This document shows positions 12,300 through 21,917 of a DNA stretch of 64,000 bases, piece after piece. Made by a program: the position numbers and the translations under genes. Position 1 is the first letter of the stretch, and each line of letters begins with the position of its first letter. The stretch is from Wurfbainia villosa (lineage: Eukaryota; Streptophyta; Magnoliopsida; Zingiberales; Zingiberaceae). The notes below the pieces were generated by a model. The model was given only the letters and a program-made list of their open reading frames with translations, ran no database searches and was not told the origin of the DNA. The DNA lies in assembly GCA_025175895.1 (NCBI GenBank), contig CM046004.1:50147359-50211358 (forward strand). The letters are read 5' to 3'.

Positions 12300-12899
12300 G
12301 ATACAAGATGGAAAGGCGACAGATCCATTATTGCTACAATGGAAATGGATTTGAGCAGAGGAACCCAGATGGTATATGTTATCCCTGACCTGATGATCAA
12401 TGTTGAAGACTTTGCAAATAACATTGAGTTATCTATTCAAACACATGGATATTAGGAGTGGCAAGGAGGAACTAGCAATCTACTAATCACAAGGATGATG
12501 GTAGGGCGTTTAACCAATATTAGTTTCACTAATTTCTCCTACAATGTTCAGAATGTTACAGACTACCTGGTCAGTAGAGGAGTCAATGCAATCCCAAGCA
12601 CAAGATTCACTACTGAAGAACTACAACAACAAAGATGGATACTAAGGCCATCAGCCAGAAGAAACCCTGTGGCACCAACCAGGGTAGAGACAAGGACACT
12701 CTTAGATGGAAGCGTTTCACTACAGTTCGAAGGCAGACCAGCCGGAAGGATAAATCCTTACAATAATATGGATCTTTCTCATTCAAAAGTAGGACGATTC
12801 AAGGAAGGGTATAACAATGAATTATGGTAACTCCCTTCTGCCCAACAACAAACAGGTGCACTTCTGGTCTTACCTGATGATATTGGTTTGTATAACGAT
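12300..12899 (+). pseudogene. Pararetrovirus movement-protein region (ORF3), copy 1
   Basis: It matches 16669-16969 and then runs further than that copy. Visible are WKGDRSIIATMEMDL, a long hydrophilic stretch, and SAQQQTGALLVLPDD near 12838. One TAG lies near 12453 and one TAA at 12828-12830. In relatives this N-terminal part of the large polyprotein guides virus through plasmodesmata. It has lost its upstream part and ends where the strand switches near 12900. Confidence 0.78.
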
Positions 12900-13125
12900 A
12901 TTGTGTTATTTTGTTTAACAAGGACCCTTTGGTATTCGAAGGAGGTTTTGTACTGTGATGGTACTGCAAAACCTATTGCTGGTGGCTCTATAACTTCTAT
13001 TATTTTTAAGATTTTTAGGTATGAGCTTTCAACAGACTGATTTTCTAATTCGCTCATCCACCTATTAAGCTTTTCACCTCTTGCAAGACTTGTTCTATTT
13101 TTCTTACACTTGTCCTTAAGTTTTT
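12900..13125 (-). pseudogene. Pararetrovirus ORF1 end / ORF2 start, inverted copy 2
   Basis: A second inverted copy of the ORF1/ORF2 overlap, matching 12010-12200 and 15720-15935. In the ORF2 frame it reads from MSELENQ through VPSQYKTSFEYQRVLVKQ, so it keeps a Tyr codon where the copy at 15902 has a stop. It is fused at about 13125 to the coat-protein fragment on the same strand. Confidence 0.75.
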
Positions 13126-13735
13126 TGCTAGCAATTGCTGCAATTAATTCTGGACCTGATTTTGGTATCCCTTCCATAGAATTTGCACCCAGCATAAATG
13201 GTCTGGACTTCTTTGTTATGTAGCCATGTGTGATCACAATAAGCTTGTTCCTCAGGGATATTAATTTGAACCTGCCAACCTTTATCTTCACCAAAAAGAA
13301 CAAACAAAAATTCTTTTTCAGGAAAAGTAGCTGTTACCATGCTACAGTATTGTTCAGTATCCATCTCTCCTTCTGATATGCTGCAAATGGCGTCACTTTT
13401 GGTTTCATCTTGGTCTACTGATACAACATCAAATTCTTCTGGTAGATCAATTTCTTTGAGCATTGCTATTCTCTCCTTGTTTCCTATTTTGTTTCGACAT
13501 TCCCTTGCAAAATGTCCTTCTTCTCCACATATGTAGCATTTGCACTTTCTTACCTTGGTTCTGTCATGCTGGTACTTCTTTTTGATCACATGAACGTGTG
13601 ATTTGTGAGGTTTTCCATTGTAACTCTGGGCCTTCCTCAGACCATACCTTTTCTATCCCTGGTAGTAACTGGGCATAGGTATTTGTGAACAAAACTGCAA
13701 GTCTTTTAGGCTCCTTTGAAGTGAAGCCTGCTTGC
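13126..13735 (-). pseudogene. Pararetrovirus coat-protein C-terminal region with zinc knuckle
   Basis: On the reverse strand a capsid-like segment (about 13735-13590) leads through a basic stretch to the CCHC knuckle CYICGEEGHFARECRN (about 13545-13497), then an acidic segment toward the protease region. A CCHC after a basic patch is the hallmark of the Caulimoviridae coat protein, which packages the genome. One frameshift near 13590 separates capsid part from knuckle. The N-terminal coat part and the protease active site are missing. Confidence 0.82.
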
Positions 13736-13736
13736 A

Positions 13737-14706
13737 CTATGCAAGGACATACATTCCCAACTTAAGCACTAAGCTGGGACCATTATATGAGAAAACATCT
13801 CCTCACGGGGATAAAAGAATGAAGGACTCAGATTGGAAAATTGTGAAACAGATCAAAGCCCAAGTCCAGCAGCTACCTGACCTGGAAATTCCCCTAGAAA
13901 ATGCATATATCATCCTAGAAACAGATGGTTCAATGTCTGCCTGGGGAGGAGTATGGAAGTGTAAGAGACAAAAATTTGACCCGCGGAATACTGAAAAGGT
14001 ATGTGCTTATGCACATGGAAAATTCCCAACAGTAAAATCAGCCTTAGATGCTAAAATTTATGCAACCATGGAGACACTGAGTTCGCTCAAAATTCATTAC
14101 TTGGATAAGGAGGAAATCACTCTGAGAACATATTGCCAAGCAATCATTAGTTTTCACAAGAAAACTGTGAGGAACAAACCTTCCAGGGTTCGATGGTTGG
14201 CTTTCACCGATTACATTACAGGAACAGGTGTAAAAATTAATTTTGAACATATAGATGGAAAACTGAACATTTTTGCAGATTCACTATCCAGGTTAATTGA
14301 AGAAAAGGAGGAAGCCATCCACATGATTAGAACTGAGGATGAATGGACAAGGATCATGCATCCTGATACAACTACTTCATTTGATTACAAACTCTTGAAT
14401 CAATATGAAGCCTTAATCGCATCAACCACAAAGAATACATTCCCTCCAGAGGAACATGACAAAAGAAAAAGAATGGCAGAAATTGAAGAAGAATCAATCA
14501 ATCAACTTTCTTTCGCCTTCAAAGAGCTGGAGATGATTCAGCAGGTAAAAGAATCAGACTTTTATTGCAGGCGACACTGGGAAGGAGCCAAACAACATTA
14601 CTTCTTGGAGAAGTCTCATGACATGGGGAGGATAAGACGTGACATTTGGCGTGTCTCAAATTCATTGAATGATATATACAGAGACATAAGGCAGATGCCT
14701 CCCTAA
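13737..14706 (+). pseudogene. Pararetrovirus end of RT and RNase H (ORF3 C-terminus)
   Basis: About 320 codons open to a stop at 14706. It starts in the RT connection region (ARTYIPNLSTKLGPLYEK) and includes RNase H with the first catalytic Asp in ETDGSMSAWGG, a Glu in ATMETLSS and an Asp in FADSLSRL. The polymerase catalytic motif lies upstream and is absent. This is the C-terminus of the viral replicase polyprotein and runs directly into the viral intergenic region, so this piece is colinear with the genome. Confidence 0.85.
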
Positions 14707-15127
14707 AAGCAGTGGTGAGCCCAAAGTTGAGAAGACTGAGCCCCGGGGAGCCGTCTTCTCAAACAACTGTAAAGGTTGTGTTGTCTTATCAAATAATTAT
14801 GCTGTGAGTTGTAAAGAGTTTTCTTTAGTCTGTGTGACTGTAAAGTCTTTTATGATAGAAAGGGTAGTGGAAATGAAGGACGATGGGGACAAAATGGTTA
14901 CCCGCTTCAATTCTAATACAACCTTCCTCATTATAAAAGGACTAGAGTGGTAGGAGGTTTGACACACTCGAGCAACACCAAGTACATCATTCCTCAAGTT
15001 TGAGTTTCTAGTTTCAAGTTTGAAGTTCTTGTGAGTTTGAGTTTGAAGTAAGTTTGCAAGTGTTCTGTTCTTTCTTTAAATAAAATTCAGGACATTTTTA
15101 TTTCTTCAAAAGAAAACGATCCGTTTC
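14707..15127 (+). promoter_or_regulatory. Pararetrovirus intergenic region: promoter and poly(A) signal
   Basis: Non-coding stretch between the polyprotein stop and the primer site. A TATA element (TTATAAAAGG, 14931-14940) is followed by AATAAA at 15079-15084. That order and spacing fit a pregenomic-RNA promoter and its poly(A) signal in Caulimoviridae. Activity is not shown. Confidence 0.7.
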
Positions 15128-15140
15128 TGGTATCAGAGGC
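15128..15140 (+). other. Pararetrovirus tRNA-Met primer-binding site (genome origin)
   Basis: TGGTATCAGAGGC complements the 3' end of plant initiator tRNA-Met except at the penultimate position. In Caulimoviridae this site primes minus-strand DNA and marks nucleotide 1. Sequence runs unbroken from RNase H through it into the leader, so this piece spans the origin of a circular genome. Confidence 0.8.
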
Positions 15141-15371
15141 ATGTTTCTTGGCTAAAATCCTTTATATTCCAGGTTGAAGGTACAGGTCTCTAACTATCCT
15201 TTTGTTTCAATACAAGCTTTATCTTCATTAATGGTTTATGATAAGGCGAACAATTTTGTTAATTGATTGCAAAAGACCGCAGTGAACGTAAGACTCCAGG
15301 GAGAGCCGTGTCCCGTCGGGTGAGCAAGAAAATTTTACAAAATCCTAAGCCGTAAATAAGCCGGAAATTGG

Positions 15372-15782
15372 ATGAGTGATAGATTTGAACAAAATATAAG
15401 GCAATGGTATGAGAAATCCTAAACCAAAAACCTGGAATACCTAGATCTTGCTAAGAATCCAGAACCAACAAACCTACTCCTAGCCAACAACCTTGAGGTG
15501 GTGTTCGATAGGATCTCACTCCTTTCAAAAGTCACTCTAAAACATTTCTTTGTATTGGAAGAAGAGAATCTTAAACTAAAGAGTGAAATATCTCTCTTAA
15601 GAGATACAGTAGCTTCTTTAGAAAAAGAAATTATCAACAATCGAAGCCAGAAGCTTGGAGAAATCAAAACAATAATACAACCAATCCTAGCGGAGGAAGA
15701 AATCCTATCAAAAGAGTTAAGGACAAGTGTCAGAAAAATAGAACAAGTCCTGCAAGAGGTGAAAAGCTTAATAGGTGGATGA
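15372..15782 (+). pseudogene. Pararetrovirus ORF1
   Basis: 136 codons from ATG to the TGA that overlaps ORF2 (ATGA). The family is a small badnavirus ORF1 protein of poorly known, virion-associated role. It has a helical, Glu/Lys-rich middle (FFVLEEENLKLKSEISLL). Codon 17 (15420-15422) is TAA, where the inverted copy at 16996-17355 has CAA. A leader of about 230 bases precedes it. Confidence 0.8.
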
Positions 15783-16183
15783 GCGAATTAGAAAATCAGT
15801 ATGTTGAAAGCTCATACCTAAAAATCTTAAAAACAACAGAAGTTATAGAGCCACCAACAATAGGTTTTGCAGTACCATCACAGTACAAAACCTCCTTCGA
15901 ATAGCAAAGGGTCCTTGTTAAACAAAAAAGCACAATAATATCTTTCCTGATAGATATTTACAAACAGGTGCAGGATCTGAGGAATCAAATAAATTGATTA
16001 AAAGGACAAGCGTCTACTCAAGCCGCAGTACCTTCTAAGGAGCTTGAAGGTGCTATTGACGATCTTACTAAAAGAATCGCAGGAATTAATCTTGCTGAAG
16101 GATCCTTAATTCCAAAGAAGAAAGGCTCGATATTAGTATTCAGGAATCCTGCAAATATTCTCAACAATGAGAAATTAAAATAA
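15779..16183 (+). pseudogene. Pararetrovirus ORF2
   Basis: 134 codons. Its ATG overlaps the ORF1 stop (ATGA) and its TAA overlaps the ORF3 start (TAATG), the compact arrangement seen in badnaviruses. It contains a coiled-coil-like stretch and a basic C-terminus (SLIPKKKGSILVF), compatible with the small nucleic-acid-binding ORF2 protein. Stops TAG at 15902 and TGA at 15995 break it. Confidence 0.78.
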
Positions 16184-16972
16184 TGTCTTCAAGTGCAAGA
16201 CATTCCACTAGCACTCGACCACCTACTATTGGTACATCATCAGCCGTTCAAGTACCAAGCTCAGAAAATCAAATACAAGACTACAGGCAGGGTCAAAGGA
16301 TGCTTTATAATCTTCAAAGAAGGATATTTCCCAACCAAAGGAGATACAGAAGATCTATTGAAAGTCATGTAGATCCGGAAGAGCAACTAGAAATTTCCAG
16401 AACAAGAAGAGCAAATATGGTGCCAGCTGAAATATTATATTCTATAGGCTTTCAGCCAACTCAACACAGAGTATATCAGCATTACACTAAGGAGGATCTT
16501 TTATGCATTGAAGAAAGTCAAGTGGACCTTCCATTGGTCACTGAAGAAAGTCATCAAAGGCTCAGAGAAGTAGGTTTTCATCATATTCACATGGGATTAG
16601 TGATGATTAGGGTACATACCTTGCATAGAAGAAATACTGGAGCTATGGTACTAGTAGTGTTACGAGATACAAGATGGAGAGGCGACAGATCCATTATTGC
16701 TACAATGGAAATGGATTTGAGTAGGGGAACCCAGATGGTATATGTTATCCCTGACCTGATGATCAATGTTGAAGACTTTGCAAATAACATTGAGTTATCT
16801 ATTCAAACACATGGATATCAGGAGTGGCAAGGAGGAACTAGCAATCTACTAATCACAAGGATGATGGTAGGGCGTTTAACCAATACTAGTTTCACTAATT
16901 TCTCCTACAATGTTCAGAATGTTACAGACTACCTGGTTAGTAGAGGAGTCAACGCAATCCCAGACACAAGAT
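16183..16972 (+). pseudogene. Pararetrovirus ORF3 N-terminus and movement-protein region, copy 2
   Basis: Open from the ATG overlapping ORF2's stop. A Ser/Thr-rich start leads to an Arg-rich segment and then the movement-protein region, matching the copy at 12300. It stops where viral sequence jumps: bases about 16973-16993 are a short direct piece of ORF1, after which the strand inverts. Protease, coat and RT parts are not attached. Confidence 0.8.
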
Positions 16973-16995
16973 TCTTAAGAGATACAGTAGCTTCT

Positions 16996-17456
16996 GACAC
17001 TTGTCCTTAACTCTTTTGCTAGGACTTCTTCCTCCGCTAGGATTGGTTGTATTATTGTTTTGATTTCTCCAAGATTCGGGCTTCGAATGTTGATAATTTC
17101 TTTTTCTAAAGAAGCTATTGTATCTCTTAAGAGAGATATTTCACTCTTTAGTTTAAGATTCTCTTCTTCCAATACAAAGAAATGTTTTAGAGTGACTTTA
17201 GAATGGAGTGAGATCCTATCGAACACCACCTCAAGGTTGTTGGCTAGGAGTAGGTTTGTTGGTTCTGGATTCATAGCAAGATCAAGGTATTCCAGGTTTT
17301 TGGTTTGGGATTTCTCATACCATTGCCTTATATTTTGTTCAAATCTATCACTCACCCAATTTTCGGCTTATTTCCGGCTTATTTCCAGCTTAGGATTTTG
17401 TAAAATTTTCTTGCTCACCCGACGGGACATGGCTCTCCCTGGAGTCTTACGTTCAC
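16996..17456 (-). pseudogene. Pararetrovirus ORF1 and leader, inverted copy 3
   Basis: The reverse strand reads ORF1 from its ATG at 17355 for about 120 codons without the early stop found at 15420, plus about 100 bases of leader. With the direct copy at 15290-15740 it forms a large inverted repeat around the 15.8-17.0 kb segment. It abuts E1's RNase H at 17457. Confidence 0.8.
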
Positions 17457-17760
17457 TATTTGGATCCGAAAGTTCATCACTAAACTTGAGGTGGTTCCTA
17501 GCATAGCAGACCCAATAGACCTCTATTGTGACAACAATGGGGCTATTGCTCAGGCTAAGGAACCTTGCTCTCATCAGAGGACCAAACACATACTGCAGCG
17601 GTAACACCTCATTCGAGAGATCATCAATAGAGGAGATGTTCAGATATGCAGAGTAGACACTGATGCTAACATTGTGGATCCCTTGACCAAGGCTTTGGCA
17701 TAGAGGAAGCATGATGGTCATACTAGGTTACTGGGTCTTAGAGATTACAGTGATTGGCAC
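17457..17760 (+). pseudogene. E1 RNase H, C-terminal part
   Basis: Resumes the Copia frame with IWIRKFITKLEVVP, then LYCDNNGAIAQAKEP (catalytic Asp), KHILQR, a stop near 17601, and VDPLTKALA with a stop near 17703. It is the continuation of the sequence cut at 11856. Confidence 0.88.
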
Positions 17761-17766
17761 TGGTGC

Positions 17767-17777
17767 TAGTGGGAGAT
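17767..17777 (+). other. E1 polypurine tract
   Basis: TAGTGGGAGAT lies directly before the 3' LTR start TGTTTGTATGAG, the usual plus-strand primer site in plant Copia elements. Confidence 0.75.
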
Positions 17778-19451
17778 TGTTTGTATGAGCCCTTAGTGCC
17801 AATTATGAGATGATTGGTGAGGGAGATTTTTGTATTATATTCTTGCATTAATAAAGACAAAGATTGATTATTATATTTCTTTATGCGTGTGTCAGCTAAA
17901 TAAATATAATAATGCCCATGAATAGTAGGTTGTTATCTATAGTATATCAATTGGTAGAATTTATTATGAGAAGCTGTAGAGAACACTATTCTTAAATATT
18001 CCTAGTCGAGTATTGTATTAATAGACAAGGGCTATATTGATACATTGAGACTAGCATGTAGGTCAATGGATGACTTGATCTCACAAGTCATGGATATATG
18101 ATATCACATTGATACATGGGTATATATATTGGAGACTATATATACTGAATTGACCCACCATGAGAAAGTATCATGGATCGTTATATGAGTGTCATATACT
18201 TTCTCATGTGACTATTGGTATGAATAGTCCTTAGACCTGAAGTCACTACGGTTCCCTACATAAGGAGTTATGTACTTTGGTATCGTCTAACGTCACACCG
18301 TAATTGGGTGACTATAACGGCGATCACTGAGTATGTAACGAATTATGCGGAGGGATGTGAGTGATCTAGATGGGATCTATCCCTCCCATATGATGGGAGT
18401 GATATCTTTGGCCTCTTGATAGAGTAGGACCACGAAATACATGACCATGCTCAAATGAGTCAATATGAGATATTGAGCTCATTTGTTTGAGTGAGTCTAC
18501 TTGGGGATCAAGAAACATAAAGATTGATAAGAGGGTGACACGGTCTATGCCTCATTGATCGATCTGAGATATCAAGGATAGAAGGACACTGTCATATGAT
18601 AATAGTCACGAAAGAGGTTGTCGGATCTCGACATTCTCATCACTTGGGTAGCAATGATGTATTGCTAGATGCCGCTCATTGCTTATGTATCTAAAATGGT
18701 TTTGGATACATTGCCAACGTTAAGAGAGCTTATAGGGTCACACACAAAGAACATATTATTTTGGAGAGGAAATCATTTTGGTTTGACTAAAATGAATTAT
18801 TAGTTAATTGGATTAACTAGAATGAGTAAGACACATTACTTGGCTAAATTTGAGTTGGACTCAAATTGGTTTATGTTGAGTTAGATTCAAGTCAAACAAA
18901 GAGAAGAAGGCTAAAATGAATAATATACAAATTAATAATATATAATACACGAATTAATAAATGGGGTTTTAAATGGGATTTAAAACTCATTAATGTCCAT
19001 TTAATGAGCATTAATTGACTTCCTTTCTTTTACCATGGAGAATAAGGAAGTGTATTTAATGTCTCATTAAGGTGTATTATGGTTGCTTCTTCTTCTTAAA
19101 CGTGGACAATGAAAAATAGAATCTGATTTTATTTTTTTTTCGTTGACACAACAAGAGGGCCAAGTACCGAGTGGAAAAGTGAGACCTTTGAGTGGTTGCT
19201 AGCACAACCGAAAGGGCTTACCTCTTCTCTCCAAGATCGTGTGTGTGTGCACCGTAGAGGCGTCGACATTCTGACCACGCTGAGATCCACAAGTGTTGCT
19301 GACTGGAATTCGAAGGGAACGCTTCGAAGGTAATCTCGATTCCTATAGGATAGAATCGATAATTGAAATGAGTATATTTTTTTTGCTTGGATCTCTGGAG
19401 GGATACTAAGTTTTCCGCTGCGAATTTTGTTTATCGCTCGGGATCCCTACA
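17778..19451 (+). repeat. E1 3' LTR
   Basis: 1674 bp, TGTTTGTATGAG to GGGATCCCTACA. It is followed by TATGA, matching the base pairs before the 5' LTR. It differs from the 5' LTR by scattered substitutions and small indels. Confidence 0.9.
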
Positions 19452-19986
19452 TATGATGTTAGTATGATGTTAGATAGACCTTGTACAAGTTGTTTTAGTG
19501 TTTGAATTCTTAAGAACCCTCCCTTAGGGTTTCGGCCAACCCATGTTCATGTCCTCTAATGATCCTCCATGCCATGCTACATGTATATAAGATGTCAATA
19601 TGATGTTAGTTAGGCTTTGTGTAAGTTGTTGAGCATTTGAATCCCTGAAAACCTCCATTAGAGTTTCGGCCAAACCATGTTTGGGATACCAATGATTCCC
19701 CTTGCCATGTTTTATATGTATATGATGTTAACATGTTGATAGTTAGACCTTGTACAAGTTGAATTAGGGTTTGAATTCTTAGGATCCCTCCCTTGGATGT
19801 TTCGGCCAAACCATGTTTGGGCTACCAATGATTCCCCTTGCCAGGTTTTATATGTATATGACGTTAACATGTTGATAGTTAGACCTTGTACAAGTTGAAT
19901 TAGGGTTTGAATTCAAAGGATTCCTCCCTTGGATGTTTCGGCCAAAACTTGTTCATGCCCACCAAGGATCTCCCATGCCATGATAT
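19452..19986 (+). repeat. Gypsy 3' LTR, second part
   Basis: Continues the TTCGGCCAA tandem array between E1 and B. It starts with E1's right TSD (TATGA) and ends with B's left TSD (GATAT, 19982-19986). Just after E1 the 11-mer TATGATGTTAG occurs twice; it occurs once in the duplicate at 4703. Confidence 0.85.
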
Positions 19987-21884
19987 TGATGGGTTGGTTT
20001 CATTGATCTGTGAGGGGAAATTTCGCTTCCCACTTCGCCTTGGTTGTTTGTTCATGGCGATCCCATCGATGTCCCCGGATTAAAATTTTTTTTAATCCTA
20101 GACAAAAGGGATTGCTCAAACAATCAAGTCATCATCGTGCTATTCGTTTAGAGAGGTCACTTGAACAAACTAGTTGTTCAAGCGACCAATCTCTATTCTA
20201 CGAGTAGCCGCGGAATAGACGATGTACGGATGGCCGGTTTTTGTATTTATGTTCGGGATCCACGTATTATTTAGCCACAAACAGAATTTATCATGCTCAT
20301 AATTGGAACAAACAAATACAAGCAAGTAACAAAAGAGAATAGGTATACCTCTCGATCTTCTAATGTAAGACCTTCCTCCTTTCGGACGTCGTATGGGCGA
20401 CGATCTACCAAAAGTTGAAGATCCTAGATTGCCAATCTTCCATCCTTGCTCATTTCGAGCAAGAGGAAGAATAGAAACAAAGCTCTATTCCTTCTTTCAA
20501 CCAACCAACAACCTCCAAGGAAGGAGCTTGCCGCCGGCCAAGAAGGAGGAGGAGATTATGGTGGAAACCGGCCAAGACACCTAGGGAAAGCACTATATCT
20601 TGTTTCCACCACCTAAGGAGAAGGAGAAGAGGGTCTTTGGCTGCTGGCCAATGGCTGGAAAGGGCTGGAGGGGCGCCGGCAGCTTGAGGATGGAGAAGAA
20701 GGCAAGGAAATCTTTCCTTATTAGGTGTCGCCCAAGCCCAAACCATAGCTCCTATCTCTTGCCGCCAACCTCCAAAACCCTAACTTCCCTTGATTGAAAC
20801 TCCACGCCAACCCCTTGTCCTCCTTTTATAGAGTTAGGGATAAGCCTCCTTTTAATCTCCACCATTAGTTCTAGGGATTTAATCTCAACCGTCGGATCTA
20901 GAGATTTAATCTCAACCTTCGGATCTTAGAGATTTAATCTCTACCTTTGGATCTAGAGTTTTGTTTCTATCCATTGGATCTAAGCTTCATGAGGTGTTAA
21001 TAGGCTGCATTAGGGACCATGAGGAGGAATTGGATCTTGGGCACCCATGGATCAAGCCCACATAAAGTCCAATCCACTAATGATAATCCAATCCACTAAA
21101 GGATTATCATTGATCTACCTCACCAACCCCCATAAGATAATAAGGGATCCATATATTATTTGTACATTTTCTCTCTGTGTTTAAGATCTTGAATGTCTGT
21201 CGATTAATTAATTTACTGACCATTAATTAATCAACATCTAACTCCATGAGTAGTACCACTGAACATTTTCATCATGCCGGACCAAGTCCACCTGCAGGGT
21301 TTACATGATGAACCTTATGAGCTCCTCAATAGGACATCATCATCCTAATATATAGGACACGGTTTCCTCCTATAATCAACGGCACACCATATAAATAATA
21401 TAATTTCCCAACTTACCGAGCCTATCGATTTAATCTATAAATCTTGCCCTTTGGTAAATCAAAGATACGAATACTAAGTATATGTGCCCATTATTATATC
21501 GGATTAAGAGCATGTGCAAAATAATATCTGAGGTCCGATTCGATTATGTAGTCAGCCATAAATCGAATCACCTCTAAGTTGGTCCTACTCAATACACACA
21601 AAGTGCGCTAGTGTGATTCTATGGTCAAGACAAACCAATAGCAAATCACACTACAACCATTCCGATGGTTTGTCCAAAGCCATCTCGGTTGTGAGTCGTT
21701 ACTTATACTTTACAAGGAGTCGATAACATGATCTCCCATGTGACACCACACACCATGTTATCTACAATGTAATGTATTAGACAAGATTGCATAACCATAA
21801 AAATGCAAACAATGATCATGTGATTCTTATTTCAAAATAAGGATGTTCATACAAAAGATAGACTTTTCAGTATACATCCCTACA
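19987..21884 (-). repeat. B 3' LTR (left in the window)
   Basis: Near-identical to 38347-40253. It has a 7-bp deletion (AGAGAAT) near 20340 relative to that LTR and LTR A. Short tandem units GATTTAATCTCAACC-like lie near 20874-20965. Open frames seen here recur in every family LTR and have no protein-family features. Confidence 0.9.
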
Positions 21885-21905
21885 ATCTCCCACTTATAAT
21901 AAAAG
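21885..21905 (-). other. B polypurine tract
   Basis: On the minus strand AAGTGGGAGAT lies directly before the LTR start TGTAGGGATG. Confidence 0.75.
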
Positions 21906-21917
21906 ACTATGCTATCC

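Larger units (their letters stand above)
11857..17456. mobile_element. Endogenous pararetrovirus block (badnavirus-like), rearranged
   Basis: About 5.6 kb of Caulimoviridae-like sequence embedded in E1's RNase H. Recognisable parts are ORF1, ORF2, start of ORF3, movement-protein region, coat-protein end with zinc knuckle, RNase H end, an intergenic promoter/poly(A) region and a tRNA-Met primer site. The block alternates in orientation: plus 11857-12009, minus 12010-12299, plus 12300-12899, minus 12900-13735, plus 13736-16995, minus 16996-17456. Several regions occur two or three times. Three small ORFs with overlapping stop/start codons point to a badnavirus-type layout. The aspartic protease and RT catalytic core are absent, and stops are present, so it is a defective fossil. 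Confidence 0.88.
3030..19451 (+). mobile_element. Element E1: Ty1/Copia retrotransposon with a patched 5' side and a viral insert
   Basis: The two LTRs are 1673 and 1674 bp, start TGTT(A/T)GTATGAGCCC and end GGGATCCCTACA. TSD TATGA lies at 3025-3029 and 19452-19456. The order is 5' LTR, a 2.43-kb foreign patch (4703-7132), leader, gag, protease, integrase, RT, RNase H, polypurine tract, 3' LTR. RNase H is split by the pararetrovirus block at 11857-17456. The patch copies the sequence next to the 3' LTR (19452-21884). No initiator-Met primer-binding site follows the 5' LTR. The coding region has stops and frameshifts, so the copy is dead. Confidence 0.9.

Noticed and set aside
12779..13303. 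A single 174-residue viral protein on the minus strand
   Set aside because: The frame joins three unrelated viral pieces (coat end, ORF1/ORF2 overlap, inverted movement-protein sequence) and is a product of the rearrangement.
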